The translations under genes and the position numbers were made by a program. Below, in pieces: positions 44,006 through 53,060 of a stretch of DNA of 64,000 nucleotides. This stretch comes from JANOZM01 sp031429355 (GTDB lineage Bacteria > Pseudomonadota > Gammaproteobacteria > Burkholderiales > Burkholderiaceae_E): NCBI GenBank assembly GCA_031429355.1, contig JANOZM010000014.1:310001-374000 (forward strand). Reading direction: 5' to 3'. The stretch's first letter is position 1. Each line of letters starts with the position of its first letter. The notes below the pieces were generated by a model. The model was given only the letters and a program-made list of their open reading frames with translations. It was not told the DNA's origin and made no database searches.

Positions 44006-45211
44006 ATGTCGTTGAATACCTACCCTTTTACAAGTTTAGTAAGCACGTTAGCAATCGTTAGCTCTCTAAGTATTAGTACAAACGCCTACGCTCAATCAGC
44101 CCCCAATTTATTAGTCTGGATCAATGGCGACAAAGGCTATAACGGTCTGCAAAAGGTAGGCGACAACTTTACTAAAGTGTCAGGCATAAAAGTTGTAGTT
44201 CAACACCCCGAAGGCGCACCCGATAAATTTCAAGCGGCCGCTGGTGCTGGTAAAGGTCCCGATATTTTTTGTTGGCCCCACGACCGTATTGGCGAATGGG
44301 CTTCGTCGGGCTTAATTACGCCGGTGCAACCCGCTTCGCGACTACGCAACGAAATCGACGACAGCGCCTGGAAGGCCGTCACTTACCGTGGCCGCGCTTG
44401 GGCCTACCCGATTGCAATGGAAGCAATTGGCTTGGTGTATAACAAAGCACTAGTAAAAGAAGTTCCCGCCACTTTTGACGATGTCATCAAGCTAAACAAC
44501 AGCTTAAAGACTCAAGGCAAAACTGCAATATTGTGGGACTACAACAAATCTTTCTTTACTTGGCCGTTGTTGGCCGGTGCCGGTGCGTTTGTGTTCGAGC
44601 GCAAACCCGACGGTGATTTAGACCCCGAAAAAGTTGGCGTTGCCACTGAAGGCAGTATTCAGGCAGTGCAAATGCTTAACAAACTGATTGTTGATGGCCA
44701 CATGCCCAAGGGGGCAAAGTACTCAGAAATGGAAGCCGGTTTTGCTCAAGGCAAAGTAGCCATGATGATTACCGGACCCTGGGCCTGGGACAACGCACGC
44801 AAAGCAAAAATCGATTTTGGCGTTGCCTCTATTCCGGCGGTTATTGCTGGCAAGCCCTCAAAACCATTTGTGGGTGTATTGGGTTGCATGATTACGGCAC
44901 CTAGCAAATATAAAGATATTGCACGCGAATTTATCGAACAACATTTGTTAAAAATTGATAGTTTAAAAATCATTTCCGCCGACGTGCCATTAGGTACGCC
45001 CGCGAACAAAGCCTACGCAACCGAGTTAGCTGCCGACCCACTCATTCGCGCCACAATGGAAAATATTCGCGTGGGCGAACCATTACCCAACATTCCACAG
45101 ATAGGTAAATTCTGGCCCGCATTAGACGCTGCACTTGAAGCGATTACAAATGGTCGCCAAGCACCAAGCGAAGCAATGAAGGGCGCAGCCGCGCGGATGG
45201 TGAGTAAATGA
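44006..45211 (+). CDS. malE: maltose/maltodextrin ABC transporter substrate-binding protein
   Basis: I use ATG 44006, one base after the malK stop; the frame extends upstream within malK. The 401-residue protein has a signal peptide ending NAYA-Q (about residue 29) and a mature MalE-like sequence: LLVWINGDKGYNGLQKVG, HPEGAPDKFQAAAGAGKGPDIFCWPHDRIGEWA, YPIAMEAIGLVYNKAL, and MITGPWAWDN. These match E. coli MalE block by block, including the sugar-contacting aromatics and acidic residues. It is periplasmic and soluble. Its stop overlaps malF as ATGA. Confidence 0.93.
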   Translation: MSLNTYPFTSLVSTLAIVSSLSISTNAYAQSAPNLLVWINGDKGYNGLQKVGDNFTKVSGIKVVVQHPEGAPDKFQAAAGAGKGPDIFCWPHDRIGEWASSGLITPVQPASRLRNEIDDSAWKAVTYRGRAWAYPIAMEAIGLVYNKALVKEVPATFDDVIKLNNSLKTQGKTAILWDYNKSFFTWPLLAGAGAFVFERKPDGDLDPEKVGVATEGSIQAVQMLNKLIVDGHMPKGAKYSEMEAGFAQGKVAMMITGPWAWDNARKAKIDFGVASIPAVIAGKPSKPFVGVLGCMITAPSKYKDIAREFIEQHLLKIDSLKIISADVPLGTPANKAYATELAADPLIRATMENIRVGEPLPNIPQIGKFWPALDAALEAITNGRQAPSEAMKGAAARMVSK

Positions 45212-46653
45212 AAGCCCGCAACTCAGAATTTTCGGCCTGGCTTTATTTATTGCCCGCGCTCGCAGCCATGTTTTCATTTATTGCTTTTCCGCTGATGTAC
45301 ACCGCGCAGTTAAGCACTACTAACTATTCTTCAAGTCATTTATTGGGCGAAGAGGGGGCGCGTAGTTATTTGCTATCGCAAGCTGTAGTTGATGGCGATA
45401 AAAGCTCGCCCTACACGGTGCACGTAAACAATGGGCAATGGGTTCTTCGGCTATACGCGGCGGCACCGCAAAATGAAAATTTAGGCACCGCTTTATTTGA
45501 AAGCACGCCCTTTGTACCAAACACTGGCGAAGCGTTACAAGAAATTAACTTAAAGCCAGTAGAGCCAAACAACACAGCAAAACTAAATGAAGCGCTAACC
45601 ATTCAAGAGCGTATTCAAAATCGCGATGCCCTAGCAAAGATTCGTTTAAAGTTACCCAATGGCACCGTACTGCGTTATGCCGGGTTACGCGAATTCTCGA
45701 CGCACAATCCATTGTTTGAAGCCACAAGCGAAACAGATAAACCGGTCGGGTCGATTATTGAAACCCGCTCTAAAAAAGTGTTTTCGCCCAATCAAGCCAC
45801 TGGTTTCTTTGAAGCCAGCGATGGCGAAAAATTGCAACCCGGTTACCGAGTTGGCGTTGGCGCTGACAACTATGTTCGCTTGTTTAGCGACGCCGATATT
45901 CGCGGCCCTTTTGTATCTATTTTTATTTGGACCGTTGCGTTTGCAGCCATCACGGTGTTTTTATGTACTTGCCTAGGCATGGCATTAGCCGTTGTTTTAG
46001 AGTGGCCCGCAATTAGGGGTAAGGCAGTGTATCGCGCGCTATTATTTTTACCCTATGCAGTACCAGGCTTTATTTCGATCTTAGTGTTTAAAGGTTTGTT
46101 TAATCAAAACTTTGGCGAAATTAATGCAATTCTAAACGCGTTGTTTGGAATTAAACCGGCATGGTTTGCGGACCAGTGGCTAGCGCGCTTAATGTTAATT
46201 ATTGTTAACACTTGGCTCGGCTACCCCTACATTATGATTTTGTGTTCCGGTCTTTTAAAGTCCATTCCCACTGACCTGTACGAAGCCTCGGCCATCGCAG
46301 GAGCAAAGCCGCTGACCAACTTTTTTAAAATTACTTTACCGCTAGTTATAAAGCCCTTAACGCCATTACTAATTGCAGCCTTTGCGTTTAACTTTAATAA
46401 CTTCGTTTTAATTTCGTTGTTAACCGATGGTCGCCCAGACTTTTTAAACACCAAAGTACCAGCGGGCACCAACGACATTTTAGTGTCGTATACCTATCGT
46501 ATTGCGTTTACCGATGCGGGACAAAACTTTGGTTTTGCGGCCGCCATTAGTACGCTAATTTTTATTTTAGTAGCCGCGATGTCTTGGTGGAACTTAAAAG
46601 TGACCCGCCAGCAAAACAACGAAGCCCAAACAAACCACGTGGCAAAGGCATAA
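45208..46653 (+). CDS. malF: maltose ABC transporter permease MalF
   Basis: The 481-residue permease has an early membrane segment (LYLLPALAAMFSFIAFPLMY), then a long periplasmic stretch (about residues 35-230) comparable to the P2 loop of E. coli MalF, then five to six segments with the EAA motif LYEASAIAGAKPLTNFFKITLP that docks to MalK. The large loop is a feature of true maltose systems, where it contacts MalE. ATG 45208 overlaps the malE stop. Confidence 0.92.
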   Translation: MKARNSEFSAWLYLLPALAAMFSFIAFPLMYTAQLSTTNYSSSHLLGEEGARSYLLSQAVVDGDKSSPYTVHVNNGQWVLRLYAAAPQNENLGTALFESTPFVPNTGEALQEINLKPVEPNNTAKLNEALTIQERIQNRDALAKIRLKLPNGTVLRYAGLREFSTHNPLFEATSETDKPVGSIIETRSKKVFSPNQATGFFEASDGEKLQPGYRVGVGADNYVRLFSDADIRGPFVSIFIWTVAFAAITVFLCTCLGMALAVVLEWPAIRGKAVYRALLFLPYAVPGFISILVFKGLFNQNFGEINAILNALFGIKPAWFADQWLARLMLIIVNTWLGYPYIMILCSGLLKSIPTDLYEASAIAGAKPLTNFFKITLPLVIKPLTPLLIAAFAFNFNNFVLISLLTDGRPDFLNTKVPAGTNDILVSYTYRIAFTDAGQNFGFAAAISTLIFILVAAMSWWNLKVTRQQNNEAQTNHVAKA

Positions 46654-46656
46654 ATT

Positions 46657-47547
46657 ATGGCACTCGTTATTGGTAAAACCGGACGCTGGCGCATCTTTGC
46701 AGCACATGCTTGTTTGTGGGTATTAATTGCGCTTACCTTGTTTCCGTTACTTGCTATTATTTCTATTTCGTTGCGCCCAGGTAACTTTGCAATTGGGCAG
46801 TTAATCCCATCGGAAATTAGTTTAGAGCACTGGAAACTAGCCCTAGGTTTTAGCTACACCGGAACTGACGGCAAGCTAGTAACCCCGCCCTTTCCTGTTT
46901 TATTGTGGCTTTGGAACTCAATAAAAATTGCCACAATTTCGGCACTATTAATTGTGTGTATTTCTATTTTTGCAGCCTACGCTTTTGCTCGTCTTAAGTT
47001 TCGTTTTAAGCAACCATTGTTAAACGCCATGTTGTTGCTGCAAATGTTTCCGGTCGCCGTCGCCTTGGTAGCCATTTACGCAATGATCGACACCATCGGC
47101 TCTAAAATATCGTGGCTAGGTATCGAAACACACGGTGGCGTTATCTTGGCCTATTTAGGCGGCGTTGCAATGCATATTTGGACCATCAAAGGGTACATAG
47201 AAACCTTGCCAGAGGACATTGAAGAAAGCGCTCAAGTCGATGGCGCTACCCCATGGCAAGCATTCTCAAGGGTGCTGTTACCAATGGCGATACCGATTAT
47301 TGTGGTTGTGTTTGTGTTGGCGTTTATCGGCACCATTATTGAATACCCAATTGCATCGGTGCTGTTGCGCGAAGAACCCAACTTAACGCTGGCTGTTGGT
47401 TCTAAATATTATTTGTATGATCAAAAATATTTATGGGGCGATTTTGCGGCGGCGGCAGTTTTATCGGGGCTTCCGGTAACGGTGGTTTTTTTGTTGGCAC
47501 AACGATGGATTGTTTCAGGGTTATCGGCTGGGGCCAGTAAAGGGTAA
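46657..47547 (+). CDS. malG: maltose ABC transporter permease MalG
   Basis: The 296-residue permease equals E. coli MalG in length. It has six membrane segments and the EAA loop DIEESAQVDGATPWQAFSRVLLP. SLEHWKLALGF and the central QMFPVAVALVAIYAMID are MalG-like. It starts 3 nt after the malF stop and completes the MalFGK2 importer. The following GH13 gene begins 28 bp downstream on the same strand. Confidence 0.92.
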   Translation: MALVIGKTGRWRIFAAHACLWVLIALTLFPLLAIISISLRPGNFAIGQLIPSEISLEHWKLALGFSYTGTDGKLVTPPFPVLLWLWNSIKIATISALLIVCISIFAAYAFARLKFRFKQPLLNAMLLLQMFPVAVALVAIYAMIDTIGSKISWLGIETHGGVILAYLGGVAMHIWTIKGYIETLPEDIEESAQVDGATPWQAFSRVLLPMAIPIIVVVFVLAFIGTIIEYPIASVLLREEPNLTLAVGSKYYLYDQKYLWGDFAAAAVLSGLPVTVVFLLAQRWIVSGLSAGASKG

Positions 47548-47575
47548 CTAAAGACTATTTCAAAGAGCCGCAAAA

Positions 47576-50500
47576 GTGAGAGGAGTTCAAATCATCCAAC
47601 CAACTTGGAAACCGATTTCGCTATTGGTGAAGTATTGCTTGTTTGCACTTTCAATATGGTTTGCATCGTCGGCCAATTCCGTGCTCGCCGATCAACCTCG
47701 CAAGGATAAACGGGCTGAAACTTCGTCTCAGCTAACCCAAAATGGGACAAAGGCTGAAGTTTGTACGACCGACCCACTAAATGAAAAAGGAACCGGTCGT
47801 TACTTATTTTTGCGTGGAACGTTTAACCAATGGACCGCACCCAATGAACATCGCTTTACTTGGATTTGCAATCGCTACGAATTGGTAGCGCGTTTACAAG
47901 GAGAACACAAATTTAAATTCGGCGATGAGTCTTGGTCGGCGGATGCCGACTTTGGTGTTAGTCCGTCTACAGTGAGTACAAATCCATTAACAAGCCCGCT
48001 ATCTTTAATGCGAATTGGCAAAGAAATTAATTTGCCACTAAAAGGAAACGATCAAGCGACTTATCGTTTTATAGTGAGACCGCCGATGAAGAAACCACCA
48101 AACGAATCATCCAATAGCCAAACTAATACAAGCCCGCCGTCAATGAACAACGCCAACGCGTCCGAGCAAGAAAAAAGCGCACAACTTACGATGCAAGAAT
48201 GTAAACCCGCAACGCCACCGCTTGGCGACACCACCCTTTTTATTCGTGGCACGATGAACAATTGGGCTGCGTTAGATGATTACGCGCTGCAATACAATTG
48301 CGATGGCTATTACATCAATGTTAAGTTGGATGGCCCGCATAACTTTAAAATTGCTGACGCCGCTTGGGCCATGCCAACAACTTTTGGCTCAAGCCCCGGT
48401 GGTCGTTCTACACCTGCACACGACCACCCCTTAGAATTAAACAAACAAAGTAAACCCGGCGGGGCAGCCGATCTAAATTTTAACTTTAGTGGCGATATGA
48501 CGATTAAGGTTGACTTTGAATCTGGTGAACCACGCATCACTGTGGGTGGCTTAAGTTTCGCCGATCCAAAAACAGCTTCGGTAACTGACCCTGTTGCATT
48601 AAGTGTAATTCACGACTCGCGGGGTGGTGATAAATTGCCCTTTGGGGCAGTTACCGCGGGTACCAATGTGCAATTTAAATTTCAGGCCCTGCCTGGTGTT
48701 ACCAAAGCAAACTTAATAATTGATAAACGTCGCCTAGAGGGTAACCAAGAGGTATTAGAGTACGCACAGTTTGCAAAAATACCCATGCAACGCGAAACCA
48801 CTAATACTGCCGCAACCAACCAAAGCTGGGCCGCTAACTTTACATTTGATGCCACCGCTATTTACGGCTACTGGTTCGAGCTTGAAATTAATGGCCAGCT
48901 ATACGCCTACCAAAACAATACCGACACCGTGTATTGGACGCGCGAAAAAGGTTCGGGCGGTAAGGGTGCCGTTGAACCTCATGTTAATGATGCACAAGGT
49001 TACAAGCGCGTCCGCCGCTTTCGATTAACTAACTACGCTGCAAATTTTGTAGTGCCCGATTGGGCGCAAGACGCGGTGTACTACTATATTTTTCCGGATC
49101 GGTTTCGTAACGGCAACAAAGCCAACGACCCGCGTCCTGGCACACGGCGCTACCAAAACAAAGACGTAGAGTTTCATCAAAACTGGAGTGACAAACCGTA
49201 TAAACCAGGAACTGGTGATGGTTCTGATGCGGTTTATAACAACGACTTTTTTGGCGGCGATCTAGCAGGTATTATTGAAAAGCTCGATTATATTAAAGCG
49301 CTAGGCGCCAACGTTATTTATATGACGCCGATTTTTAAAGCGGCAAGCAATCACAAATACGACACCGCCGATTATGATCAGATCGATACCGACTTTGGTA
49401 CAAATGCCGACTTTATTCTCCTTACCGAAGAAGCCAAAAAACGCGGCATTCGCATTATGGTTGATGCCTCTTTAAACCACACCGGAGCCGATTCAAAGTA
49501 CTTTGATCGCTTTGGCAATTACAGCAAAGGCACTAAACCCGAAGGCGCATTTGCAAACGGAAAAATTAACGCACAGTCCCCCTACGCTGATTGGTATGTA
49601 TTCGATCCAAAACAAACCGAAACCGACAAGCAATTTAAAGGCTGGGTTGGTGTAACCGATTTACCGGAGCTAAACAAAAGCTCGCTTGCCTATCGCCGCT
49701 TTGCCTATGGTGACGAAAATTCCGTCACGCGTAGTTGGCTAAAACGCGGCGCATCGGGTTGGCGTATGGACGTTGCCCCGTGGGTGCCCGATGAATTTTG
49801 GCGCGAGTGGCGCAAGGCCGTAAAAGCCACCGACCCAGAAGCGATGACAGTGGCAGAAACGTGGTTTGAGTCGGGCAAGTATTTTTTAGGCGATACCTTT
49901 GATTCGACCATGAACTATGTATTTCGTGGCGTAGTGTTGGACTATGCAATGGGGGGCGATGCCAAAAAACTCTACGAGCAAATGGAATTATTGCGCGAGA
50001 TGTACCCCAAGCAAGCGTTTTACGCACTGATGAATTTAATTTCTAGCCACGACCAAGCGCGGGCACTACATTTGTTTGGTTGGAAAACAGAGGGTGATAA
50101 ACCGGTAGATCAAAAGACAATCGCGCTAGCCAAACAACGTTTAAGTTTTGCTACCTTGTTTCAAATGCTATATCCAGGCTCACCAGCAATTTACTATGGC
50201 GATGAAGTGGGCGTAACCGGCGGTGACGACCCTTACAACCGGGCAACCTATCCGTGGGAAGATTTTGGAGGCAAGCCCGACAACCAACTGTTAGCCGACT
50301 TTAAACGCTGGACAAAATTGCGCTCGGACCATGTAATTTTGCGTCGCGGCAGCATTGAAGCACCGCTTTATGCAGATAGTCATATCGTAGCTTTGATAAG
50401 AATGCTAGGTAGCGAGAAAGCAATTACTGCTACCAATAACGCAAACACTACAAAAACAATTCGTTTGAAATTACCGCTTGGATTTGAAGCAAGAAGCGAT

Positions 50501-50596
50501 GTAACCGATGTCATTTCGGGTGCGAAATTTAAAGTATCCGATGGCAGTATTGAATTGACTATTGGTGCGTTGTCGGCCGTGTTCTTTAAGTTTTAA
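47576..50596 (+). CDS. secreted GH13 amylase/neopullulanase with two tandem N-terminal modules
   Basis: This 1006-residue protein starts at GTG 47576 and has a signal peptide (KYCLFALSIWFASSANSVLA). Two copies of one beta module follow: YLFLRGTFNQW...HKFKFGDESWS (about 76-125) and LFIRGTMNNW...HNFKIADAAWA (about 222-268), separated by a Ser/Asn/Pro-rich linker. They resemble starch-binding modules of pullulanases. The barrel has VYYYIFPDRFRNGN, MVDASLNHTG, ASGWRMDVAPWV (nucleophile Asp), VAETWFES (Glu) and LISSHDQAR (Asp). It probably degrades starch or maltodextrin outside the inner membrane and feeds the transporter encoded just upstream. Confidence 0.87.
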   Translation: MRGVQIIQPTWKPISLLVKYCLFALSIWFASSANSVLADQPRKDKRAETSSQLTQNGTKAEVCTTDPLNEKGTGRYLFLRGTFNQWTAPNEHRFTWICNRYELVARLQGEHKFKFGDESWSADADFGVSPSTVSTNPLTSPLSLMRIGKEINLPLKGNDQATYRFIVRPPMKKPPNESSNSQTNTSPPSMNNANASEQEKSAQLTMQECKPATPPLGDTTLFIRGTMNNWAALDDYALQYNCDGYYINVKLDGPHNFKIADAAWAMPTTFGSSPGGRSTPAHDHPLELNKQSKPGGAADLNFNFSGDMTIKVDFESGEPRITVGGLSFADPKTASVTDPVALSVIHDSRGGDKLPFGAVTAGTNVQFKFQALPGVTKANLIIDKRRLEGNQEVLEYAQFAKIPMQRETTNTAATNQSWAANFTFDATAIYGYWFELEINGQLYAYQNNTDTVYWTREKGSGGKGAVEPHVNDAQGYKRVRRFRLTNYAANFVVPDWAQDAVYYYIFPDRFRNGNKANDPRPGTRRYQNKDVEFHQNWSDKPYKPGTGDGSDAVYNNDFFGGDLAGIIEKLDYIKALGANVIYMTPIFKAASNHKYDTADYDQIDTDFGTNADFILLTEEAKKRGIRIMVDASLNHTGADSKYFDRFGNYSKGTKPEGAFANGKINAQSPYADWYVFDPKQTETDKQFKGWVGVTDLPELNKSSLAYRRFAYGDENSVTRSWLKRGASGWRMDVAPWVPDEFWREWRKAVKATDPEAMTVAETWFESGKYFLGDTFDSTMNYVFRGVVLDYAMGGDAKKLYEQMELLREMYPKQAFYALMNLISSHDQARALHLFGWKTEGDKPVDQKTIALAKQRLSFATLFQMLYPGSPAIYYGDEVGVTGGDDPYNRATYPWEDFGGKPDNQLLADFKRWTKLRSDHVILRRGSIEAPLYADSHIVALIRMLGSEKAITATNNANTTKTIRLKLPLGFEARSDVTDVISGAKFKVSDGSIELTIGALSAVFFKF

Positions 50597-50644
50597 CAAA
50601 AGAAATTCGTAAAAATTTAACTCTTACGGTTTAAGTTTCGCTAT

Positions 50645-51664
50645 TTAATTCTCGCGAATGTAAGCCGCAATAATGTCGTCAAAGCTTTTCTCCGGAAACA
50701 AACCTAAATTATTCGCACGCTCGGCATGAATCGTTGAAGGCCAGCTGCTAACAATTCGGCTAATAGCCGGATCAATTTTCCATTCGATTAAAGCGGCAAC
50801 TTTTTCGCCTGCAACCCGCTGCAGCGCGTCGGCCATTTCGCCAACGGTCGTGCTAATCGCCGGAAAGTTTATTGCGGTTCGCGCGCCCCACTGTTGATCG
50901 CTAGTTTGCGCAGCTGTTAACAAACCATCAATCGTACAAGCGGGCGACGACAAGGCAACCGGTGTATTTCGATCGACCGGGCAAACAGCAGCGACCCCTG
51001 CGAGTGGCTCGCGAATCATGCCACTTAAAAAACTTGAAGCCGCGCCATTGGGTTTGCCGGGCCGCACACTAACCGTCATCAACCGCGCATTGCGGGCGCG
51101 AATAAAACCCTTGCGACCATAATCAGCCACTAACTGCTCACAAATAAATTTTTGAATACCGTAGCTACTTTGCGGCGTAGGTAAAGTTGTATCTTGGATC
51201 ACTGGCGGTAAGGGTTGCGCGGGCGAATTTCCAAACACCGCGAGCGAACTTGCAAAGACAACCATCGGCACATGCTGCGTCGCGCGGCAGTATTCAAGCA
51301 ACGCGCGGGTAGCGTCGACATTGCTACGCATGCCCAGATCAAAATCGGCTTCGCACTCCCCGCTGACGGCCGCTGCCAAGTGAAACACTAAATCGACATT
51401 TTTACCAAAAGTTTGCATCGGATCTTGATTAGCGCTTGTGCCAGCTGAAAACAAGGCATTCATGTCACCAACTACCGATTGAACGCGCGCATCGGCAAGC
51501 AGGTCGGCAGGCGCAGCGGCGCGGTCCACCAATACGATGCTTTGAATGGTGCGGGCTTTAACAACCCCGTCAACATCAGCAACATTTAGTTGCCCAAGGC
51601 TTAACAAGCTGCGCGCTAAACGAACACCTAAGAAACCTGCACCACCGGTAATAAGAATGCGCAA
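50645..51664 (-). CDS. denD: NAD-dependent epimerase/dehydratase, D-erythronate dehydrogenase (DenD) type
   Basis: I place the start at TTG 51664, which has AAGGA 7 nt upstream and begins LRILITGGAGFLGVRLA; a longer frame reaches 51742 without family similarity. The 339-residue protein has GGAGFLG for NAD, HLAAAVSGECEADFDLG, a catalytic YGIQK, and SVRPGKPNGAASSFLSGMIREPLAG, which is characteristic of DenD proteins. DenD oxidises D-erythronate or related four-carbon sugar acids to the 2-keto form. No other erythronate genes are nearby. The exact substrate is inferred. Confidence 0.78.
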   Translation of the reverse strand: MRILITGGAGFLGVRLARSLLSLGQLNVADVDGVVKARTIQSIVLVDRAAAPADLLADARVQSVVGDMNALFSAGTSANQDPMQTFGKNVDLVFHLAAAVSGECEADFDLGMRSNVDATRALLEYCRATQHVPMVVFASSLAVFGNSPAQPLPPVIQDTTLPTPQSSYGIQKFICEQLVADYGRKGFIRARNARLMTVSVRPGKPNGAASSFLSGMIREPLAGVAAVCPVDRNTPVALSSPACTIDGLLTAAQTSDQQWGARTAINFPAISTTVGEMADALQRVAGEKVAALIEWKIDPAISRIVSSWPSTIHAERANNLGLFPEKSFDDIIAAYIREN

Positions 51665-51901
51665 AATATTTTCCTTGTTGATTTGAATTGGAAGCCATTG
51701 GCACGACACGGAACTTGAGAATGCCACTAACGACGAAAGCATAGCACTCCGTTAGCGCCCTCGTTGCACGGTATTTGAATCGGCCAAAAATTGCATTTCA
51801 AACCCTAGATTTTGCACTCCGTCACATTCACAGGTTGGAAAAGTAAGCGACCCACCAACGGCGTGACCAAAGATTCACAAACCTCAATTAAGGAACTTAA
51901 A

Positions 51902-52282
51902 ATGAAATTATTACCCTTGGCAACGATGACAACGACCGCTGCTTTTTTAATCGTGACGGCAAGCATTGCAAGCGCGTCGCCTAAATTAAACAGCGCTGCC
52001 GGCAACACCGATTTCAGCAGCTTTCGCGATACAAACGATAACTTGGACCAAAGCCAATCGGCTTCATCAATTGCCGCTACGGTGCAGGCGACGCCCTCGC
52101 TCTCAACACTATTGGCCGTTGCCAAGTTTGTAAGCACCAACAACGATCTCGTAGAGTTGTTAGCTAAACCCGGCCCAATCATAACCGACGGCCAGCATCG
52201 CAAAACACGTATTAGCAAGGTTGATATTGGGGCCAGTAATGGCGTGGTGCATTTAGTTGATCGGGTTTTGTTGCCTAGTTAA
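51902..52282 (+). CDS. secreted fasciclin-like protein lacking the central part of the domain
   Basis: ATG 51902 has AAGGA at 7 nt; the frame extends upstream without support. The 126-residue protein has a signal peptide (MKLLPLATMTTTAAFLIVTA, cleavage after ASA). The mature part holds the first helix of a fasciclin domain (LSTLLAVAKFVSTNNDLVEL) ending in GP, and then directly the last strands of the domain, with KVDIGASNGVVHLVDRVLLP matching the conserved H2 end of fasciclins. The 60-80 residues normally between are missing. The reading frame is intact and well initiated, so this is either a shortened working protein or an in-frame deletion product. Confidence 0.65.
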   Translation: MKLLPLATMTTTAAFLIVTASIASASPKLNSAAGNTDFSSFRDTNDNLDQSQSASSIAATVQATPSLSTLLAVAKFVSTNNDLVELLAKPGPIITDGQHRKTRISKVDIGASNGVVHLVDRVLLPS

Positions 52283-52378
52283 GTTTTAGGAGCGTACCAA
52301 TCAAGACAAGGTAAAACTGCTCACCTGAAACTAAAAATATCGGCTAATCTAGCAATTACGGAATGTTCCGTTTTCTTG

Positions 52379-52468
52379 AAAGGAGGTGATCCAATGTCTA
52401 TTCACTTATCGCAGCAAATCATTGGAAAAGTAATTTCACAATTTTCAAATGGTGCTTTTGCAGGTTGA
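52379..52468 (+). CDS. 24-codon ORF behind an extreme Shine-Dalgarno
   Basis: AAAGGAGGTGATCCA (52379-52393) is complementary over 15 bases to the usual 3' end of bacterial 16S rRNA and is followed at once by ATG 52394. The ORF runs 24 codons to TGA 52466-52468 (MSIHLSQQIIGKVISQFSNG, then AFAG). It could be a leader peptide for the structured region that follows or a ribosome-capturing regulatory element. The peptide itself resembles nothing I know. The listed span includes the ribosome site. Confidence 0.4.
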   Translation, partial: KGGDPMSIHLSQQIIGKVISQFSNGAFAG

Positions 52469-52469
52469 A

Positions 52470-52526
52470 GCAGGCAACACCATAAAACTATATTGCCCAA
52501 GCGAGCCTGCATCAAAGTTAAGCTCG
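52470..52526 (+). ncRNA. candidate structured leader with competing stems
   Basis: Three stems share bases: GCAGGC (52470-52475) with GCCTGC (52505-52510); GGCAA (52473-52477) with TTGCC (52493-52497); and CGAGC (52502-52506) with GCTCG (52522-52526). Such mutually exclusive pairing directly after a short ORF and ahead of a terminator is the layout of an attenuator or riboswitch. I recognise no known RNA family. Confidence 0.3.
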
Positions 52527-52542
52527 ATTTAGCAACGCCTCC

Positions 52543-52597
52543 AACTCTCACAAAGCTTTAGGGTCCAAAGCCCGAGACGTTTTGTGGGAGTTTTTTT
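52543..52597 (+). terminator. strong rho-independent terminator upstream of the VOC gene
   Basis: A 12-bp stem (52543-52554 with 52581-52592, one G-U pair) encloses a second hairpin, GCTTT/AAAGC (52555-52559 with 52567-52571), and runs into seven Ts (52591-52597). It acts on the plus strand and sits about 50 bp before the VOC start, so it ends the upstream transcript or attenuates VOC expression. Confidence 0.75.
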
Positions 52598-52647
52598 ATT
52601 GGCTCTGGTACTCTTGGGGCCACCAAAATCAACCAAGGTCAATTGCA

Positions 52648-53031
52648 ATGTTTAGTCACGTCATGTTGGGTGTTAATAATTTAGAGTCTGCGCAAACTTT
52701 TTACAACGCCGCTTTAGGCGCTCTGGGTATTAACCCCGGTTTTGCCAACAAGAACCGATTTTTTTATCGCAGCCCATCGGGCGTGTTTGCTATTTCAACA
52801 CCAATTGATGGTGAGCCAGCGACCGCAGGTAATGGTTCTACTACAGGTTTTTCGGCGACTTCGCCCGAGCAAGTCGATGCATTTCATGCTGCAGGGCTTG
52901 CCAACGGTGGCGTAACTTGCGAAGACCCACCAGGAATGCGTGAAGGTCCTGCGGGCAATTTGTACTTAGCGTATTTGCGCGACCCAAGTGGCAACAAAAT
53001 TTGTGCAATGTATCGGGTACCTAAGGCTTAA
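52648..53031 (+). CDS. VOC (glyoxalase/bleomycin-resistance fold) family protein
   Basis: The start is ATG 52648 (MFSHVMLGVNNLESAQTFY) with AAGG upstream; a longer frame crosses the terminator. The 127-residue protein has the paired beta-alpha-beta-beta-beta units of the VOC fold: the first with HVMLGVNN, the second with AGNLYLAYLRDPSGNKICAM, a common ending in this family. His4 and a C-terminal acidic residue could form a metal site. The substrate is unknown. It may be controlled by the upstream terminator region. Confidence 0.82.
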   Translation: MFSHVMLGVNNLESAQTFYNAALGALGINPGFANKNRFFYRSPSGVFAISTPIDGEPATAGNGSTTGFSATSPEQVDAFHAAGLANGGVTCEDPPGMREGPAGNLYLAYLRDPSGNKICAMYRVPKA

Positions 53032-53060
53032 CCTTCGGCGTAATTTAGCCTTACCTTTAG

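Noticed and set aside
52379..52393. Possible leftover 16S rRNA 3' end or primer artefact, because of the 15-base match
   Set aside because: Similarity stops exactly at these bases: neither the 16S body nor spacer sequence follows on either side, and an ATG stands at ideal spacing.
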